Source: OFTM382 sp964448185
GTDB taxonomy: Bacteria; Planctomycetota; Phycisphaerae; Phycisphaerales; UBA1924
Length of the DNA stretch: 41,593 nt
Reading direction: 5' to 3'
Assembly (NCBI GenBank): GCA_964448185.1
Contig: CAYUVO010000014.1
Span: 1 to 41,593 of the forward strand
The notes beneath the pieces were generated by a model, which made no database searches, had not been told where the DNA came from, and worked only from the letters and a program-made list of their open reading frames with translations. Position 1 is the first letter of the stretch, and each line of letters opens with the position of its first letter. Both the position numbers and the translations under genes were made by a program. Below, piece after piece: positions 7,777 through 16,103 of this stretch.

Positions 7777-8175
7777 TCAATCCAGAACATGCCACGCCGA
7801 CTGCGAGCCACGCGGGTAGTTAGGGCCTTCGCTCACCGCTTGAACCCGCGTAAACCAGAGCAGCGAGGCGTACCGCGCGTGGAGTTTGGAGTCCCAATAC
7901 TCCGCGTCTCCCATAATGTGCTTGTCGTGTTCGTCTCGCAGTTTCTCGATGCCGCCCGGACCTTCGAGCGAGACAAACAGCACCCGCGTAACCACCGCTC
8001 TTGCAAAGAACGGCCCGCCGCTCCGCTTGAAATGCAACGTATCTTCCAACCCGACGCGACCGAACGGCGCGATCCGCGACTTCGACAATCGGCACTCGAT
8101 CGTCTTATCCCCACGTACAATCGGGTCCATGTACTGGCGATGCACGATCGCAACATGGTCGCGATGAACACTCAT
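7777..8175 (-). CDS. ASCH/PUA-like domain protein
   Basis: This is a 132-residue protein with an ASCH-type fold signature: YMDPIVRGDKTIECRLSKSR near the N-terminus (the G-K-T-I-E-x-R core) and a following beta-strand with FFARAVVTRVLF. ASCH domains bind RNA or nucleotides and some cleave RNA; which applies here cannot be told. The start ATG overlaps the hldE stop as ATGA, so it is translationally coupled as the last gene of the maf-lpxK-hldE operon. No promoter lies between. Its link with envelope synthesis is only positional. Confidence 0.75.
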   Translation of the reverse strand: MSVHRDHVAIVHRQYMDPIVRGDKTIECRLSKSRIAPFGRVGLEDTLHFKRSGGPFFARAVVTRVLFVSLEGPGGIEKLRDEHDKHIMGDAEYWDSKLHARYASLLWFTRVQAVSEGPNYPRGSQSAWHVLD

Positions 8176-9677
8176 GATTTCGTCGATGAACTCATCCGTT
8201 CGAGCGTACCCGTTGTGCTGCGATCGGGCACGAGATCGACCAGCACGACCTTGCCGCCGCTGGCTTCGACGCACTCTCGTCCCACGACCTCACGGCCCTC
8301 ATAGTCCGCACCCTTGACCAACACCGCGGGCACAATCGCCTCAATCAGCTTGATCGGCGTGTCCTCGTCGAACACGACTACCGCGTCCACCGCTCGCAGT
8401 GCGCCGAGCACTCTGGCCCGGTCCGCGTGTGTGTTGACCGGTCGGCCGTCACCTTTGAGCCGCCGGACCGAAGCATCACTATTGAGCCCGACGATCAGCT
8501 CATCGCCGTGAGCGCGTGCCTGTTCGAGCAACTCCACATGCCCCGCGTGGAGCACATCGAAGCAGCCATTGGTGAACACCACTCGCTTGCCCGCAGCCCG
8601 CGAGAGCCTCGCATGCTCGGCTGCAAGCTCCAACGTCATCACCGAGCCGTCGTATTGCCCCGCTTCGCGACGCGCCGCGATGAGCACACGATCGAGCGGG
8701 ATCGGCTCGACCCCAAATACCTCGACCTCAAGGCCCGCAGCCAGATTCGCAAGCCGAGTGCTCGCAGCCCAGCTCAAACCCTGCGCCCGACCCGCAGCGA
8801 ATCCCGCTAAAAACATATCCCCCGCACCCGTCACGTCGTACACCTCACGCGCCACCGTCGGGACCGCTTGAGGCTCGCCGCCGGGTTCGAGCAGCAACGC
8901 GCCGTGACGATCGAGCGTGAGCGCCACCGCTTCGCAACCGAGCGTTTCGATCAACCGTTCCGCAAGCAACACGTTGCCGCTGGCCGTCGCTTCGGCGCAC
9001 GTCTTCATCCCCGTTGCACGCTCAGCCTCGTTGCGGTTGGGAGTGATCGCCGTCGCGCCTGTGTACCGCCCAAAGTCGTCGATCGACGCCGGATCGACCA
9101 GCACCTCGGCCCCCGCTTTCTTTGATCGTCCGATCACCTCGGCGACCACCGCCCGGCAGCACACGCCCTTGTCGTAGTCCTCGATGCACACAATATCTGC
9201 GTGCTCCAATGCAACGCCGAATGCGGCCTCGACCCGTTTGCGTACCTCGCCACTCAGCGGCTCGCGGCTCTCCTCGTCGAGCCGGAACATCTTCTGCGGG
9301 TGTCGCTGCTGCGCGAGCCCCACCATGTTCCGCTTGGTCGTCGTCGGCCTCGCCGAATCCACCAGCAACCCCGAGCACTCAATCCCCGCGTCCTCAAGAA
9401 TCGAACGCAGAATCCTTCCCGAGGCGTCGTCGCCCACGACCCCCACGACCCGCACCCGGGCCTTCATCGCAGCAAGATCCAACGCCAGATTCGCAGCTCC
9501 GCCGGGAGTATGACGCCGCTCGCGAACCCGAAGCACGGGTACAGGCGCATCGGCACTGAGCCGCTCGGCGTCTCCGAGCACCAGCTCGTCGAGCATGAAG
9601 TCACCCACCACCACAGCACAAAATGGCTGCCACGACTCGATCGCTGCGATCACTTCTTGCAACAAGCTCTGCGGCAT
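8172..9677 (-). CDS. hldE: Bifunctional heptose 7-phosphate kinase / heptose 1-phosphate adenylyltransferase HldE
   Basis: HldE makes ADP-heptose for the LPS core: it phosphorylates D-glycero-D-manno-heptose 7-phosphate and then adenylylates the 1-phosphate. The 501-residue protein has both domains. The N-terminal ribokinase/PfkB kinase has GDFMLDELVLGDAERLSADA, a GGAANLALDL motif and the catalytic DVTGAGDMFLAG around residue 285. The C-terminal cytidylyltransferase-like domain has TNGCFDVLHAGHVELL around 360 and LNSDASVRRLKG. The length is close to the fused enterobacterial enzyme. The ATG at 9677 is preferred over an upstream one at 9701 because family N-termini begin just before LLQEVI. 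It is 27 bases after lpxK and overlaps the ASCH gene by 4 bases. Confidence 0.95.
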   Translation of the reverse strand: MPQSLLQEVIAAIESWQPFCAVVVGDFMLDELVLGDAERLSADAPVPVLRVRERRHTPGGAANLALDLAAMKARVRVVGVVGDDASGRILRSILEDAGIECSGLLVDSARPTTTKRNMVGLAQQRHPQKMFRLDEESREPLSGEVRKRVEAAFGVALEHADIVCIEDYDKGVCCRAVVAEVIGRSKKAGAEVLVDPASIDDFGRYTGATAITPNRNEAERATGMKTCAEATASGNVLLAERLIETLGCEAVALTLDRHGALLLEPGGEPQAVPTVAREVYDVTGAGDMFLAGFAAGRAQGLSWAASTRLANLAAGLEVEVFGVEPIPLDRVLIAARREAGQYDGSVMTLELAAEHARLSRAAGKRVVFTNGCFDVLHAGHVELLEQARAHGDELIVGLNSDASVRRLKGDGRPVNTHADRARVLGALRAVDAVVVFDEDTPIKLIEAIVPAVLVKGADYEGREVVGRECVEASGGKVVLVDLVPDRSTTGTLERMSSSTKS

Positions 9678-9704
9678 GCACCCATGATAGCACGGATCCA
9701 CGCC

Positions 9705-10809
9705 TCACCGGGCGTCTTGAGCGGCCGCATTCTCGGATCGAACCCGCTCAACCGCCTCCCGCACCGCATCCCCCAGCACCGCTTCGCCCCGCACAAACTC
9801 CACCTCCAGCACGGGCCGAACCACCGGGCAAGGCCACACGTCACAAGCCACCCCCGAGAGCTTCGTCCAATCTTTTTGCGTGACCACCAACGCCTGCGCC
9901 CCGCGATCTCGCAGCGACGCTGCCAGCTCTCGCGCCTCCCGATCACCCAAAGCGTGATGATCCCGGTACACCCGCGCAGCGACTTCCTGTCCTGTCGCAC
10001 GCCCCACCGCTTGTAAAAATGGCCCCGGGTTCCCGATCGCACACGCTGCAACCACCACCCGCCCCGCAAGCCAGCTCACCGCCTCGGTCCGCGATTGCCC
10101 CCCCCCCGGGCTCGGTGATCTCAAGCATTGTCCATGTGTGCCGAAGCACTGCATCAGCGGGCCGACCCATGAGCAGCTCGACGCACTCGTCCATCGCTGC
10201 GACCGTGTGTTCATCTGCCGACTCGGCGTGCGTGATCGCAACATGCGTAGCGCGAGCCAACGCCTCAGCCGGTTCACGAAGCCACCCCGCCGGGAGCAGC
10301 TCATCTCCAAACGGATCGCGCGTCGCATCAAGCAAGACCAGATCAAGATCACGCGCAAGCCGACGATGCTGAAACCCGTCGTCGAGAACGATCGCATCCA
10401 CCCGCTCGCCGCGTTCGGTTGCGAACAGCTCGATCAATCCTTCGAGCCGATGAGGCTGAGCCACTACAGGCAGATCACCAAACCGCTCAGCGTGCAGCAT
10501 CGCTTCATCCGAAAGCCCGCCCCGCGCCCCCCCCCCTCGCAGCCGATACCCGCGCATCGCCACCGCAGGGTCGCACCCCATCTCGAGCAACCGCTCGATG
10601 ATCCACCCCACCACCGGCGTCTTGCCCGTGCCCCCCACCGACAGGTTCCCGACGCTGAGCACCGGACGATCGAGCCGAACCACGCCCTTGCCCGCGTCAA
10701 ACTTTGCGGCTCGCTTGCCCACCTCTCGGGCGTACACCCATGAAGCGGGCCGCGTGATCCATGCGGGCAACGGGGTTGGAGTTGAGGGGAGCGAGCGATC
10801 AGCGGTCAT
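9705..10809 (-). pseudogene. lpxK: Lipid A 4'-kinase LpxK, interrupted by a one-base frameshift at a G9 tract
   Basis: LpxK phosphorylates the 4' position of the lipid A disaccharide at the inner membrane. From ATG 10809 the frame gives LSVGNLSVGGTGKTPVV (the P-loop), AIVLDDGFQHRRLARDLDLV and LLPAGWLREP, all diagnostic. At the C9 tract 10099-10107 (G9 in the mRNA) the frame is lost and would stop at 9943. The other frame then continues the family sequence (VVAACAIGNPGPFLQAV, VYRDHHAL, VVTQKDWTKLSG) to the stop at 9705. One G fewer would restore a 367-residue protein. A second tract, C10 at 10527-10536, keeps frame. This could be a sequencing error, a recent mutation, or slippage-prone expression. 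The start overlaps the upstream membrane-protein gene by 11 bases. Confidence 0.88.
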
Positions 10810-11245
10810 GCTGCGACGATACGTCGCTGCCCGAGCCCGCGTCGCCAAGCCGATGTTCGAGCACCATCGCATCAAGCTCAGCCATCGCGTTTCGGCGTTT
10901 GGACCGAAGCCTCCGAAGCTCGTGCCGATGCACCCGCATCGAGTTGAGTGCGTCAAGCCCAGCGATCATCACGATCAGGCCCAAGAGCCCCATCGACGCC
11001 GACCATGCCATCGTAAAGGCTCTCGGATCAGCGGGGGTCACCACGCCGAACGAATACGCAAGCAGTGGGATTGAAATCAGCGTCACCACGCCGCCCGCGG
11101 TCCGCAGCCGGTGGCGACTCAATGGCATCGAACCGGCGACCTCCCGCGAATGAAGCATCGACAAATGCACCAGCACCGCGAGCAGCGATACCGCTGCCAT
11201 CGGCAGCACCAACCACCCAGGAGCGATCGTCGATGATTCAAACAT
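10799..11245 (-). CDS. Small membrane protein of the maf-lpxK operon
   Basis: I do not recognise this 148-residue protein. Three hydrophobic segments are visible: WLVLPMAAVSLLAVLVHLSM, VVTLISIPLLAYSFGVV, and MAWSASMGLLGLIVMIAGL. A basic, charged tail follows (HRHELRRLRSKRRNAM...) that is probably cytoplasmic and helical, and the end is Ser/Asp-rich. The ATG at 11245 overlaps the end of maf by 8 bases, and the gene's end overlaps the lpxK start by 11 bases, so all three are translationally coupled. Context suggests an envelope role but no function can be assigned. Confidence 0.75.
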   Translation of the reverse strand: MFESSTIAPGWLVLPMAAVSLLAVLVHLSMLHSREVAGSMPLSRHRLRTAGGVVTLISIPLLAYSFGVVTPADPRAFTMAWSASMGLLGLIVMIAGLDALNSMRVHRHELRRLRSKRRNAMAELDAMVLEHRLGDAGSGSDVSSQHDR

Positions 11246-11855
11246 GGCTCTCTCGCTCGCTGGTCTCACCAAGCTCGAAGCGTTCCAACAAACCAACCAC
11301 CCGCTCCACAGGCAAGCCCATCACGCTCGAAGGATCACCATCGACCTCGATAGGCCAGCCCTCGGCGAGCCGCTCTGCAAGGTTGTACCCGCCCGCCTTG
11401 CCCTCCCAGTCGCCGCTCTCGATGTACCGATCAATCGTTCCCGATTCCACCGATCCCCAACGCACCTTGACCGGATCTGCAAAGACTTCGCGCTGACCAC
11501 TCTTTGCGTCAACGATGGCCACTCCCGTGACCACCTCATGCTCGGAATCGACAAACCCCATTAGCATCGCACGGGCTTCATCCGCATCCTTGGGCTTGCC
11601 CAGCATTTCACCGCCATCGACGCACATCGTGTCCGCACCAAGCACCACGCACGACAGCCCCGGCGCACGCCGATTGAGCGCGTCTGCTACCGATCTCGCC
11701 TTGAGATACGCAAGCGCCATCACCCACTGCCTGGGTGCAGCATCGCCCCGTTCGAGCAGATGTTCTTCGATACTCGATTCGATGACTTCAAACGACACCC
11801 CACGCTCCTCAAGGAGTCGGCGGCGGCGCGGAGATGTACTCGCAAGCACAAGCAT
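11238..11855 (-). CDS. maf: Maf-family nucleotide pyrophosphatase
   Basis: Maf proteins hydrolyse nucleoside triphosphates (dTTP, UTP or modified nucleotides) to monophosphates. The 205-residue product has the family N-terminus LVLASTSPRRRRLLEE, the catalytic CVVLGADTMC with the following GKPKD, and the C-terminal GDWEGKAGGYNLAE. The motif normally reads ASxSPRR; here it is intact. The ATG at 11855, with GAGG 5 bases upstream, is preferred over the TTG one codon earlier. It is the first gene of the minus-strand operon leading to lpxK and hldE. A TAGAAT at 11895-11900 is a candidate -10. Confidence 0.93.
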   Translation of the reverse strand: MLVLASTSPRRRRLLEERGVSFEVIESSIEEHLLERGDAAPRQWVMALAYLKARSVADALNRRAPGLSCVVLGADTMCVDGGEMLGKPKDADEARAMLMGFVDSEHEVVTGVAIVDAKSGQREVFADPVKVRWGSVESGTIDRYIESGDWEGKAGGYNLAERLAEGWPIEVDGDPSSVMGLPVERVVGLLERFELGETSERESHV

Positions 11856-11894
11856 CAATACCTCTGGTCAAGAACCCGAACATCGAACCCCTCC

Positions 11895-11900
11895 ATTCTA
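11895..11900 (-). promoter_or_regulatory. Candidate -10 hexamer (TAGAAT) for the maf-lpxK-hldE operon
   Basis: TAGAAT on the minus strand lies 39 bases before the maf ATG. The same hexamer lies upstream of gyrA and rpsA. No good -35 box is visible at 16-18 bases. Confidence 0.3.
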
Positions 11901-11959
11901 CTGTGAACCCCGCACAGCGGTTCATAATCCGCCACTCTTTCTCCCGGATATCCTTGCCC

Positions 11960-12757
11960 ATGCGTGCCCATCTGGTGCAACTGGATATTGCGTGGGAAGA
12001 TCCGACCGAGAACTTCCATCGGGTTGATTCCCTCCTCGAACCGATCTCTCTCGGAGGGGGTATCAAATCGGGCGATCTGATCGTTCTCCCCGAGATGTTC
12101 GCCACCGGCTTCTCGCTCCACAACCACATCACCACACCCGCAGCAGCAGCCATCCTCGACTACCTCACCCGCCTCGCCCAAGACACCAAGGCGTTCGTCG
12201 TCGGAGGCCGAGCAGTGGGTCTGCCCGATGACTCACTCGCCGAGAACCGCGCTCCGGTCATCAACCCAGCGGGCGAGCTCATCTGCGAGTACGCCAAGAT
12301 CCACCCCTTCGGGTTCGGCCGCGAGAACGAGGTCATCCGCCCGGGAGCAACTCCGGTGAGTTGGGACTGGACCACTGCCGACCAGAGCCTCCGCGTAGGC
12401 ATGGGCATCTGTTACGACCTGCGGTTCCCCGAGCTGTTTCGTAAGCTCGCTCTGCCTCCCCATAACGCCCAGTGTTTCATCGTCAGCGCCAACTGGCCAA
12501 AGGCCCGCCATGCCCATTGGCGTGCGCTCGCAATAGCACGAGCCATAGAAAACCAAGCCTTCATGCTCGCCGTCAACCGTTGCGGCTGCGACCCCCACCT
12601 CCAATACGCAGGGGGCACCATCGCCATCGATCCCAAAGGCGAGCTCATGGGCGAACTCGATGACAAGCCCGGCGTCCTGAGCATCGATCTCGACCCAGCG
12701 ATCGTTACAGATTGGCGAAAAACATTCCCCGCCCTGCGAGACATTCGACTGCTCTAG
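11960..12757 (+). CDS. Nitrilase-superfamily carbon-nitrogen hydrolase (omega-amidase-like)
   Basis: This 265-residue hydrolase should cleave amide bonds. The Glu-Lys-Cys catalytic triad is complete: E45 in VLPEMFATGFS, K113 in CEYAKIHPFGFG, and C151 in GMGICYDLRFPELFR. The FATGFS and HPFGFGREN segments and the short length resemble omega-amidases (YafV/Nit2 branch), which deaminate alpha-ketoglutaramate and related keto-amides; the exact substrate is inference. The ATG at 11960 begins the usual first strand (MRAHLVQLDIAWED); the frame is open further upstream but reads as non-family sequence. It is divergent from maf and convergent to the FHA-GspE gene. Confidence 0.88.
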   Translation: MRAHLVQLDIAWEDPTENFHRVDSLLEPISLGGGIKSGDLIVLPEMFATGFSLHNHITTPAAAAILDYLTRLAQDTKAFVVGGRAVGLPDDSLAENRAPVINPAGELICEYAKIHPFGFGRENEVIRPGATPVSWDWTTADQSLRVGMGICYDLRFPELFRKLALPPHNAQCFIVSANWPKARHAHWRALAIARAIENQAFMLAVNRCGCDPHLQYAGGTIAIDPKGELMGELDDKPGVLSIDLDPAIVTDWRKTFPALRDIRLL

Positions 12758-12780
12758 AGAGCGTGCAAAGCGCCCGAGTT

Positions 12781-12830
12781 CCGAGCGGAAGCTCGGGATA
12801 AGTCACTGCCCCGAGCGGAAGCTCGCGGGT
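12781..12830. repeat. Two copies of a GAGC-GGAA-GCTC palindrome between convergent genes
   Basis: CCGAGC-GGAA-GCTCGG (12781-12796) and CGAGC-GGAA-GCTCG (12812-12825) are near-identical hairpins with a GGAA tetraloop (GNRA type on the plus strand), spaced about 30 bases. They fill the 74-base gap between the nitrilase and FHA-GspE stops and may act as a bidirectional terminator. Similar hairpins with a TTCC loop occur near 20.3 and 21.9 kb. Confidence 0.6.
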
Positions 12831-12831
12831 C

Positions 12832-14583
12832 TTAGTTCTCCGAAACCCGCTCAATCTCTTCGATGCTCACCGTGCCATCCGCGACCAGACGCCAGCCAAA
12901 CTCGGTGAGCGTCGTAAAGTGCCCGTTGGCGATCACCTGTTTCATCGCCCCCACCGTCGGCGTGCCCAGCACCACGTCACGCATCGCGTCGTTGAACTCC
13001 AACAACTCGAACAACGCAGCACGCCCCCGATACCCCGTCTTCAAGCACGCAGCGCACCCCACGGGCATCTTCGAGACCGTCTTGCCTCGCAGCGCATGGC
13101 CCATCCGGCTCGCCTGTCCGGGCTTGATCGGAATCTCTCGGCAGCACTGCTTGCACAGCACACGCACCAGCCGTTGCGCCAGAATCAGATCAAGCGCATT
13201 GGCCAACAAGTACGGCTCGATCCCAAGATCCAAGAGCCGGAACACCGCCGAGATCGAGTTCTTGGCGTGCAGCGTCGAGAACACCACATGCCCGGTCATC
13301 GCGGCCTGCATCGCCGTCCGCGCCGTCTCACCATCGCGAATCTCGCCCACAAGAATCACGTCGGGATCCTGCCGAAGCACCGATCGCAGCAGATCGCCGA
13401 ACGTGTTGCCCCGCTGGGCGTTGATCGGGATCTGTGTCACGCCGTCGAGTTGATACTCGATCGGGTCTTCGATCGTCACCACGTTGCGCCGCTCACGATC
13501 AACCGAACGCAAGCAGTTATAGAGCGTCGTCGTCTTGCCCGACCCCGTCGGCCCGACGGTCAGCAAGATCCCCGAATCCTTCTCACACACCCGCCGGACA
13601 CGCTCTTCCATCCATGGCAGCAACCCAAGCTCACGCAGACTCGTCGGCACGCCCCGCGTATCGAGCACCCGGATCACCAGCTTCTGACCCTGCATCGAGG
13701 GCGTAAAGCTCACCCGGTACTCGACGCGCCGGCTGTCGATGCGCGCGCTGAAGTGGCCGTCGAGCATGGCCTGAGAGTGCGTCACCTTGAGCTGGCACGC
13801 CGTCTTGATGAGCCCGCAAAGCCGATCACCCACCCCTCGCGGCAAATCAGCAATCCACACCATCTGGCCATCGACCCGAAGCCGAATCCGCGAGAGCCCG
13901 TCCTGCGGCTCAACATGCACATCCGTCGCCCGAGCCTTCGATGCCACCTGTAACACCATCCGTGTCACCACCGCCCCCCCACCACCTGCTCCACTAGTTT
14001 TCAACACATCCGACTCAGATCCATCCGCCTGCACCAACGCCACGCTGGGCCAAGGCTCATCCTTGGGCGGCAAGCTCTTGAGCATCCGCTCAAGGTCTTT
14101 GGTGATCTCAGGGTCGAGCGTCCCCTTTGCATCCCCCTCGGCTCCTTGATCGGTACCGACATTGTCTTTGCGTGTGTTCGCTGAGAGCCTGGGCTTCTGA
14201 CCAGTTCGGCTGGGTCGGCTGGCCTTGGTGGCGGCTGGCTTGCCCTTGGTGGCGACCCCCTCCTCGATGAGGAACTCCGTCGAGCCGATCCCGATCACGT
14301 CCCCCAAGCACAGCTCGACCTCCGTAATCTTGAGCCCGTTGAGCTTGGTCCCGTTGCGACTCTCCAGATCCCGGAGCACAAACCCGCCCTCGCCATCAGA
14401 AGCCCGCTCGATCACGCAGTGCTGGCGGCTCGCCCGGTCGTCCGTAATCGAAATCGTGTTCGACGGATGCCGACCGATCGAGATCGACTCCGACCCCATC
14501 GGTACGGGACGCCCACCCCCGCCATGGGCTCCGCCGCTGGTGGGTCTCAATCGAAAGCTTGGAACTGGCTTGGTCGTGCTCAA
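12832..14583 (-). CDS. FHA domain fused to a GspE/PilB-type secretion ATPase
   Basis: This is a 583-residue ATPase of the type II secretion / type IV pilus assembly family. An N-terminal forkhead-associated domain (about 30-110) carries SIGRHPSNTISI, RASRQH and SRNGTKLNG, the phospho-Thr-binding landmarks. A low-complexity Lys/Ser/Thr linker follows. The ATPase has Walker A VGPTGSGKTTT near 345, the Asp box IEDPIEYQ, Walker B DVILVGEIRD and the His box TGHVVFSTLHAK. A tetracysteine zinc site (CKQCC and CAACL) lies near the C-terminus. The first ATG (14643) is probably not used: a TTG at 14583 is preceded by GGAGAGGA. No other secretion genes are nearby. Phospho-dependent control of a pilus or secretion motor is inference. 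Confidence 0.88.
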   Translation of the reverse strand: MSTTKPVPSFRLRPTSGGAHGGGGRPVPMGSESISIGRHPSNTISITDDRASRQHCVIERASDGEGGFVLRDLESRNGTKLNGLKITEVELCLGDVIGIGSTEFLIEEGVATKGKPAATKASRPSRTGQKPRLSANTRKDNVGTDQGAEGDAKGTLDPEITKDLERMLKSLPPKDEPWPSVALVQADGSESDVLKTSGAGGGGAVVTRMVLQVASKARATDVHVEPQDGLSRIRLRVDGQMVWIADLPRGVGDRLCGLIKTACQLKVTHSQAMLDGHFSARIDSRRVEYRVSFTPSMQGQKLVIRVLDTRGVPTSLRELGLLPWMEERVRRVCEKDSGILLTVGPTGSGKTTTLYNCLRSVDRERRNVVTIEDPIEYQLDGVTQIPINAQRGNTFGDLLRSVLRQDPDVILVGEIRDGETARTAMQAAMTGHVVFSTLHAKNSISAVFRLLDLGIEPYLLANALDLILAQRLVRVLCKQCCREIPIKPGQASRMGHALRGKTVSKMPVGCAACLKTGYRGRAALFELLEFNDAMRDVVLGTPTVGAMKQVIANGHFTTLTEFGWRLVADGTVSIEEIERVSEN

Positions 14584-14610
14584 ATCGTCCTCTCCGTGGT
14601 CAGCGCAACG

Positions 14611-14616
14611 AGTATA
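14611..14616 (-). promoter_or_regulatory. Candidate -10 hexamer (TATACT) for the FHA-GspE gene
   Basis: TATACT on the minus strand lies 27 bases before the proposed TTG start at 14583, in the 77-base gap to the divergent serS. No good -35 is visible. Confidence 0.3.
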
Positions 14617-14660
14617 CAGACCACGCGCCCCGCAAGGTTGCACCCTACACTGGTCTACCC

Positions 14661-16103
14661 ATGATCGACCTCAAGGCATTGCGTACTAACCCCGACCATT
14701 TCAGGCTCGGCTGCCGACGAAAGCACGCCGATGTGGACATCGATGCGGTCCTCGCCCTCGACAGCCAATATCGAGAAGCCAGAACCCGTCTCGACAGGTT
14801 GCGGGCCGAACAAAACAAGCTCAGCAAACAGACCGGCCCCCTCATCGGCAAACTCTCGGGCCAGCTCAAAGCCGCCCAAGACAATGACCGAGACGCCCTG
14901 CTCGCCGAGATCGAATCCATCAAAGCCAAGCCCGCAGCCCTCAAAGCAGAAATCGCCTCCCTCGAATCAGGCACCCGCGAGCTCGAAGCAACCCTCAGCG
15001 CCCAACTCCTGACCATTCCCCAACCCGCCGATGCCGACGTACCCGAAGGTACCTGCGCCGACGACAACGTTGAGATCCGCCGATGGTCGCCCAATGGCTT
15101 CGATGTAGACAAGCCCTTCGCCGAGCAACGCGGCTTTGCCCCCAAGACCCACCTCGAACTCATCGAACGCCTGGGCATGGCCGACTTCGAGCGGGGCGTC
15201 AAGCTCGCCGGGTCTCGCAGCTACCTGCTCACAGGTGACGGCGCCCTCCTCCACATGGCCGTCCTGCGATACGCGATGGACTTCGTCGTCAGCCGAGGCT
15301 TTACGCCCGTCACCGTTCCCGTGCTCGTGCGCGAGGAAGCCATGATCGGCACCGGGTTCTTCCCCGCGTCACGCGATCAGGCATACCACGTCCCCGAGAG
15401 CCAACGCCGGGCAACCGACAGCGAGAGCTCTCAAGCCGGGTCCAACACGGGCTACGACCTCTTCCTCACCGGCACGGGCGAAGTCTCGCTCATGGGCATG
15501 CACGCCGACGAGATTCTCGACGAGGCCGATCTCCCGCTCAAGCTCTGCACCCTGAGCACATGCTTTCGTCGTGAGGCGGGCGCAGCGGGCCGCGACACCG
15601 CGGGCTTGTACCGGATCCATCAGTTCGACAAGGTCGAGCAAGTGGTGATCTGTCGCGCCGATGAGGCCGAGAGTCGGCGTTGGCATCAGGAGATGATCGG
15701 GATCGTCGCCGCGCTGCTCGAGAGTCTGGAGTTGCCCCACCGTTTGCTGCAATGCTGCGCGGGCGATCTCGGCGCTAAGAACGCCGACATGATCGACCTC
15801 GAATGCTGGATGCCAAGCCGAGGTGAAAACGGCCCCGACGGCGCACCCACCGGAGCCTTCGGCGAGACCCACTCGGCGAGCCGCCTCTATGACTACCAGT
15901 GCCGAAGACTCAACATGCGATACCGACCGGGCGGCGCAGGTGGCAAGGGCGAAACTGTCTTCTGCCACTCGCTCAACAACACCGTCGCAGCAAGCCCAAG
16001 GCTGCTCATCCCGCTGCTCGAGATCCATCAGCAAGAGGACGGCTCCATCGCCATCCCAAAACTCCTCCAGCCATACCTCGCAGGACGGACATCCCTCGGG
16101 TGA
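14661..16103 (+). CDS. serS: Seryl-tRNA synthetase
   Basis: SerRS charges tRNA-Ser (and tRNA-Sec) with serine. The 480-residue protein has the N-terminal tRNA-binding coiled coil (about 25-110, RLRAEQNKLSKQTGPLIGKL) and a class II catalytic core. Motif 2 is CFRREAGAAGRDTAGLYRIHQ; motif 3 is in the C-terminal part, with HSLNNTVAASPRLLIPLLEI and the terminal EDGSIAIPKLLQPYLAG. It is slightly longer than the usual about 425, with an insertion around residues 250-265 (a Ser/Gln/Asn-rich loop). Start ATG 14661 gives the family N-terminus MIDLKALRTNPDHF. The stop overlaps the ogt start (GTGA), so ogt is coupled. Confidence 0.95.
   Translation: MIDLKALRTNPDHFRLGCRRKHADVDIDAVLALDSQYREARTRLDRLRAEQNKLSKQTGPLIGKLSGQLKAAQDNDRDALLAEIESIKAKPAALKAEIASLESGTRELEATLSAQLLTIPQPADADVPEGTCADDNVEIRRWSPNGFDVDKPFAEQRGFAPKTHLELIERLGMADFERGVKLAGSRSYLLTGDGALLHMAVLRYAMDFVVSRGFTPVTVPVLVREEAMIGTGFFPASRDQAYHVPESQRRATDSESSQAGSNTGYDLFLTGTGEVSLMGMHADEILDEADLPLKLCTLSTCFRREAGAAGRDTAGLYRIHQFDKVEQVVICRADEAESRRWHQEMIGIVAALLESLELPHRLLQCCAGDLGAKNADMIDLECWMPSRGENGPDGAPTGAFGETHSASRLYDYQCRRLNMRYRPGGAGGKGETVFCHSLNNTVAASPRLLIPLLEIHQQEDGSIAIPKLLQPYLAGRTSLG

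Noticed and set aside
9201..10016. A 271-codon plus-strand frame opposite hldE and lpxK
   Set aside because: Histidine/arginine-rich shadow of the minus-strand genes.
12919..13953. A 344-codon plus-strand frame opposite the FHA-GspE gene
   Set aside because: Arg/His-rich antisense shadow of a conserved ATPase.
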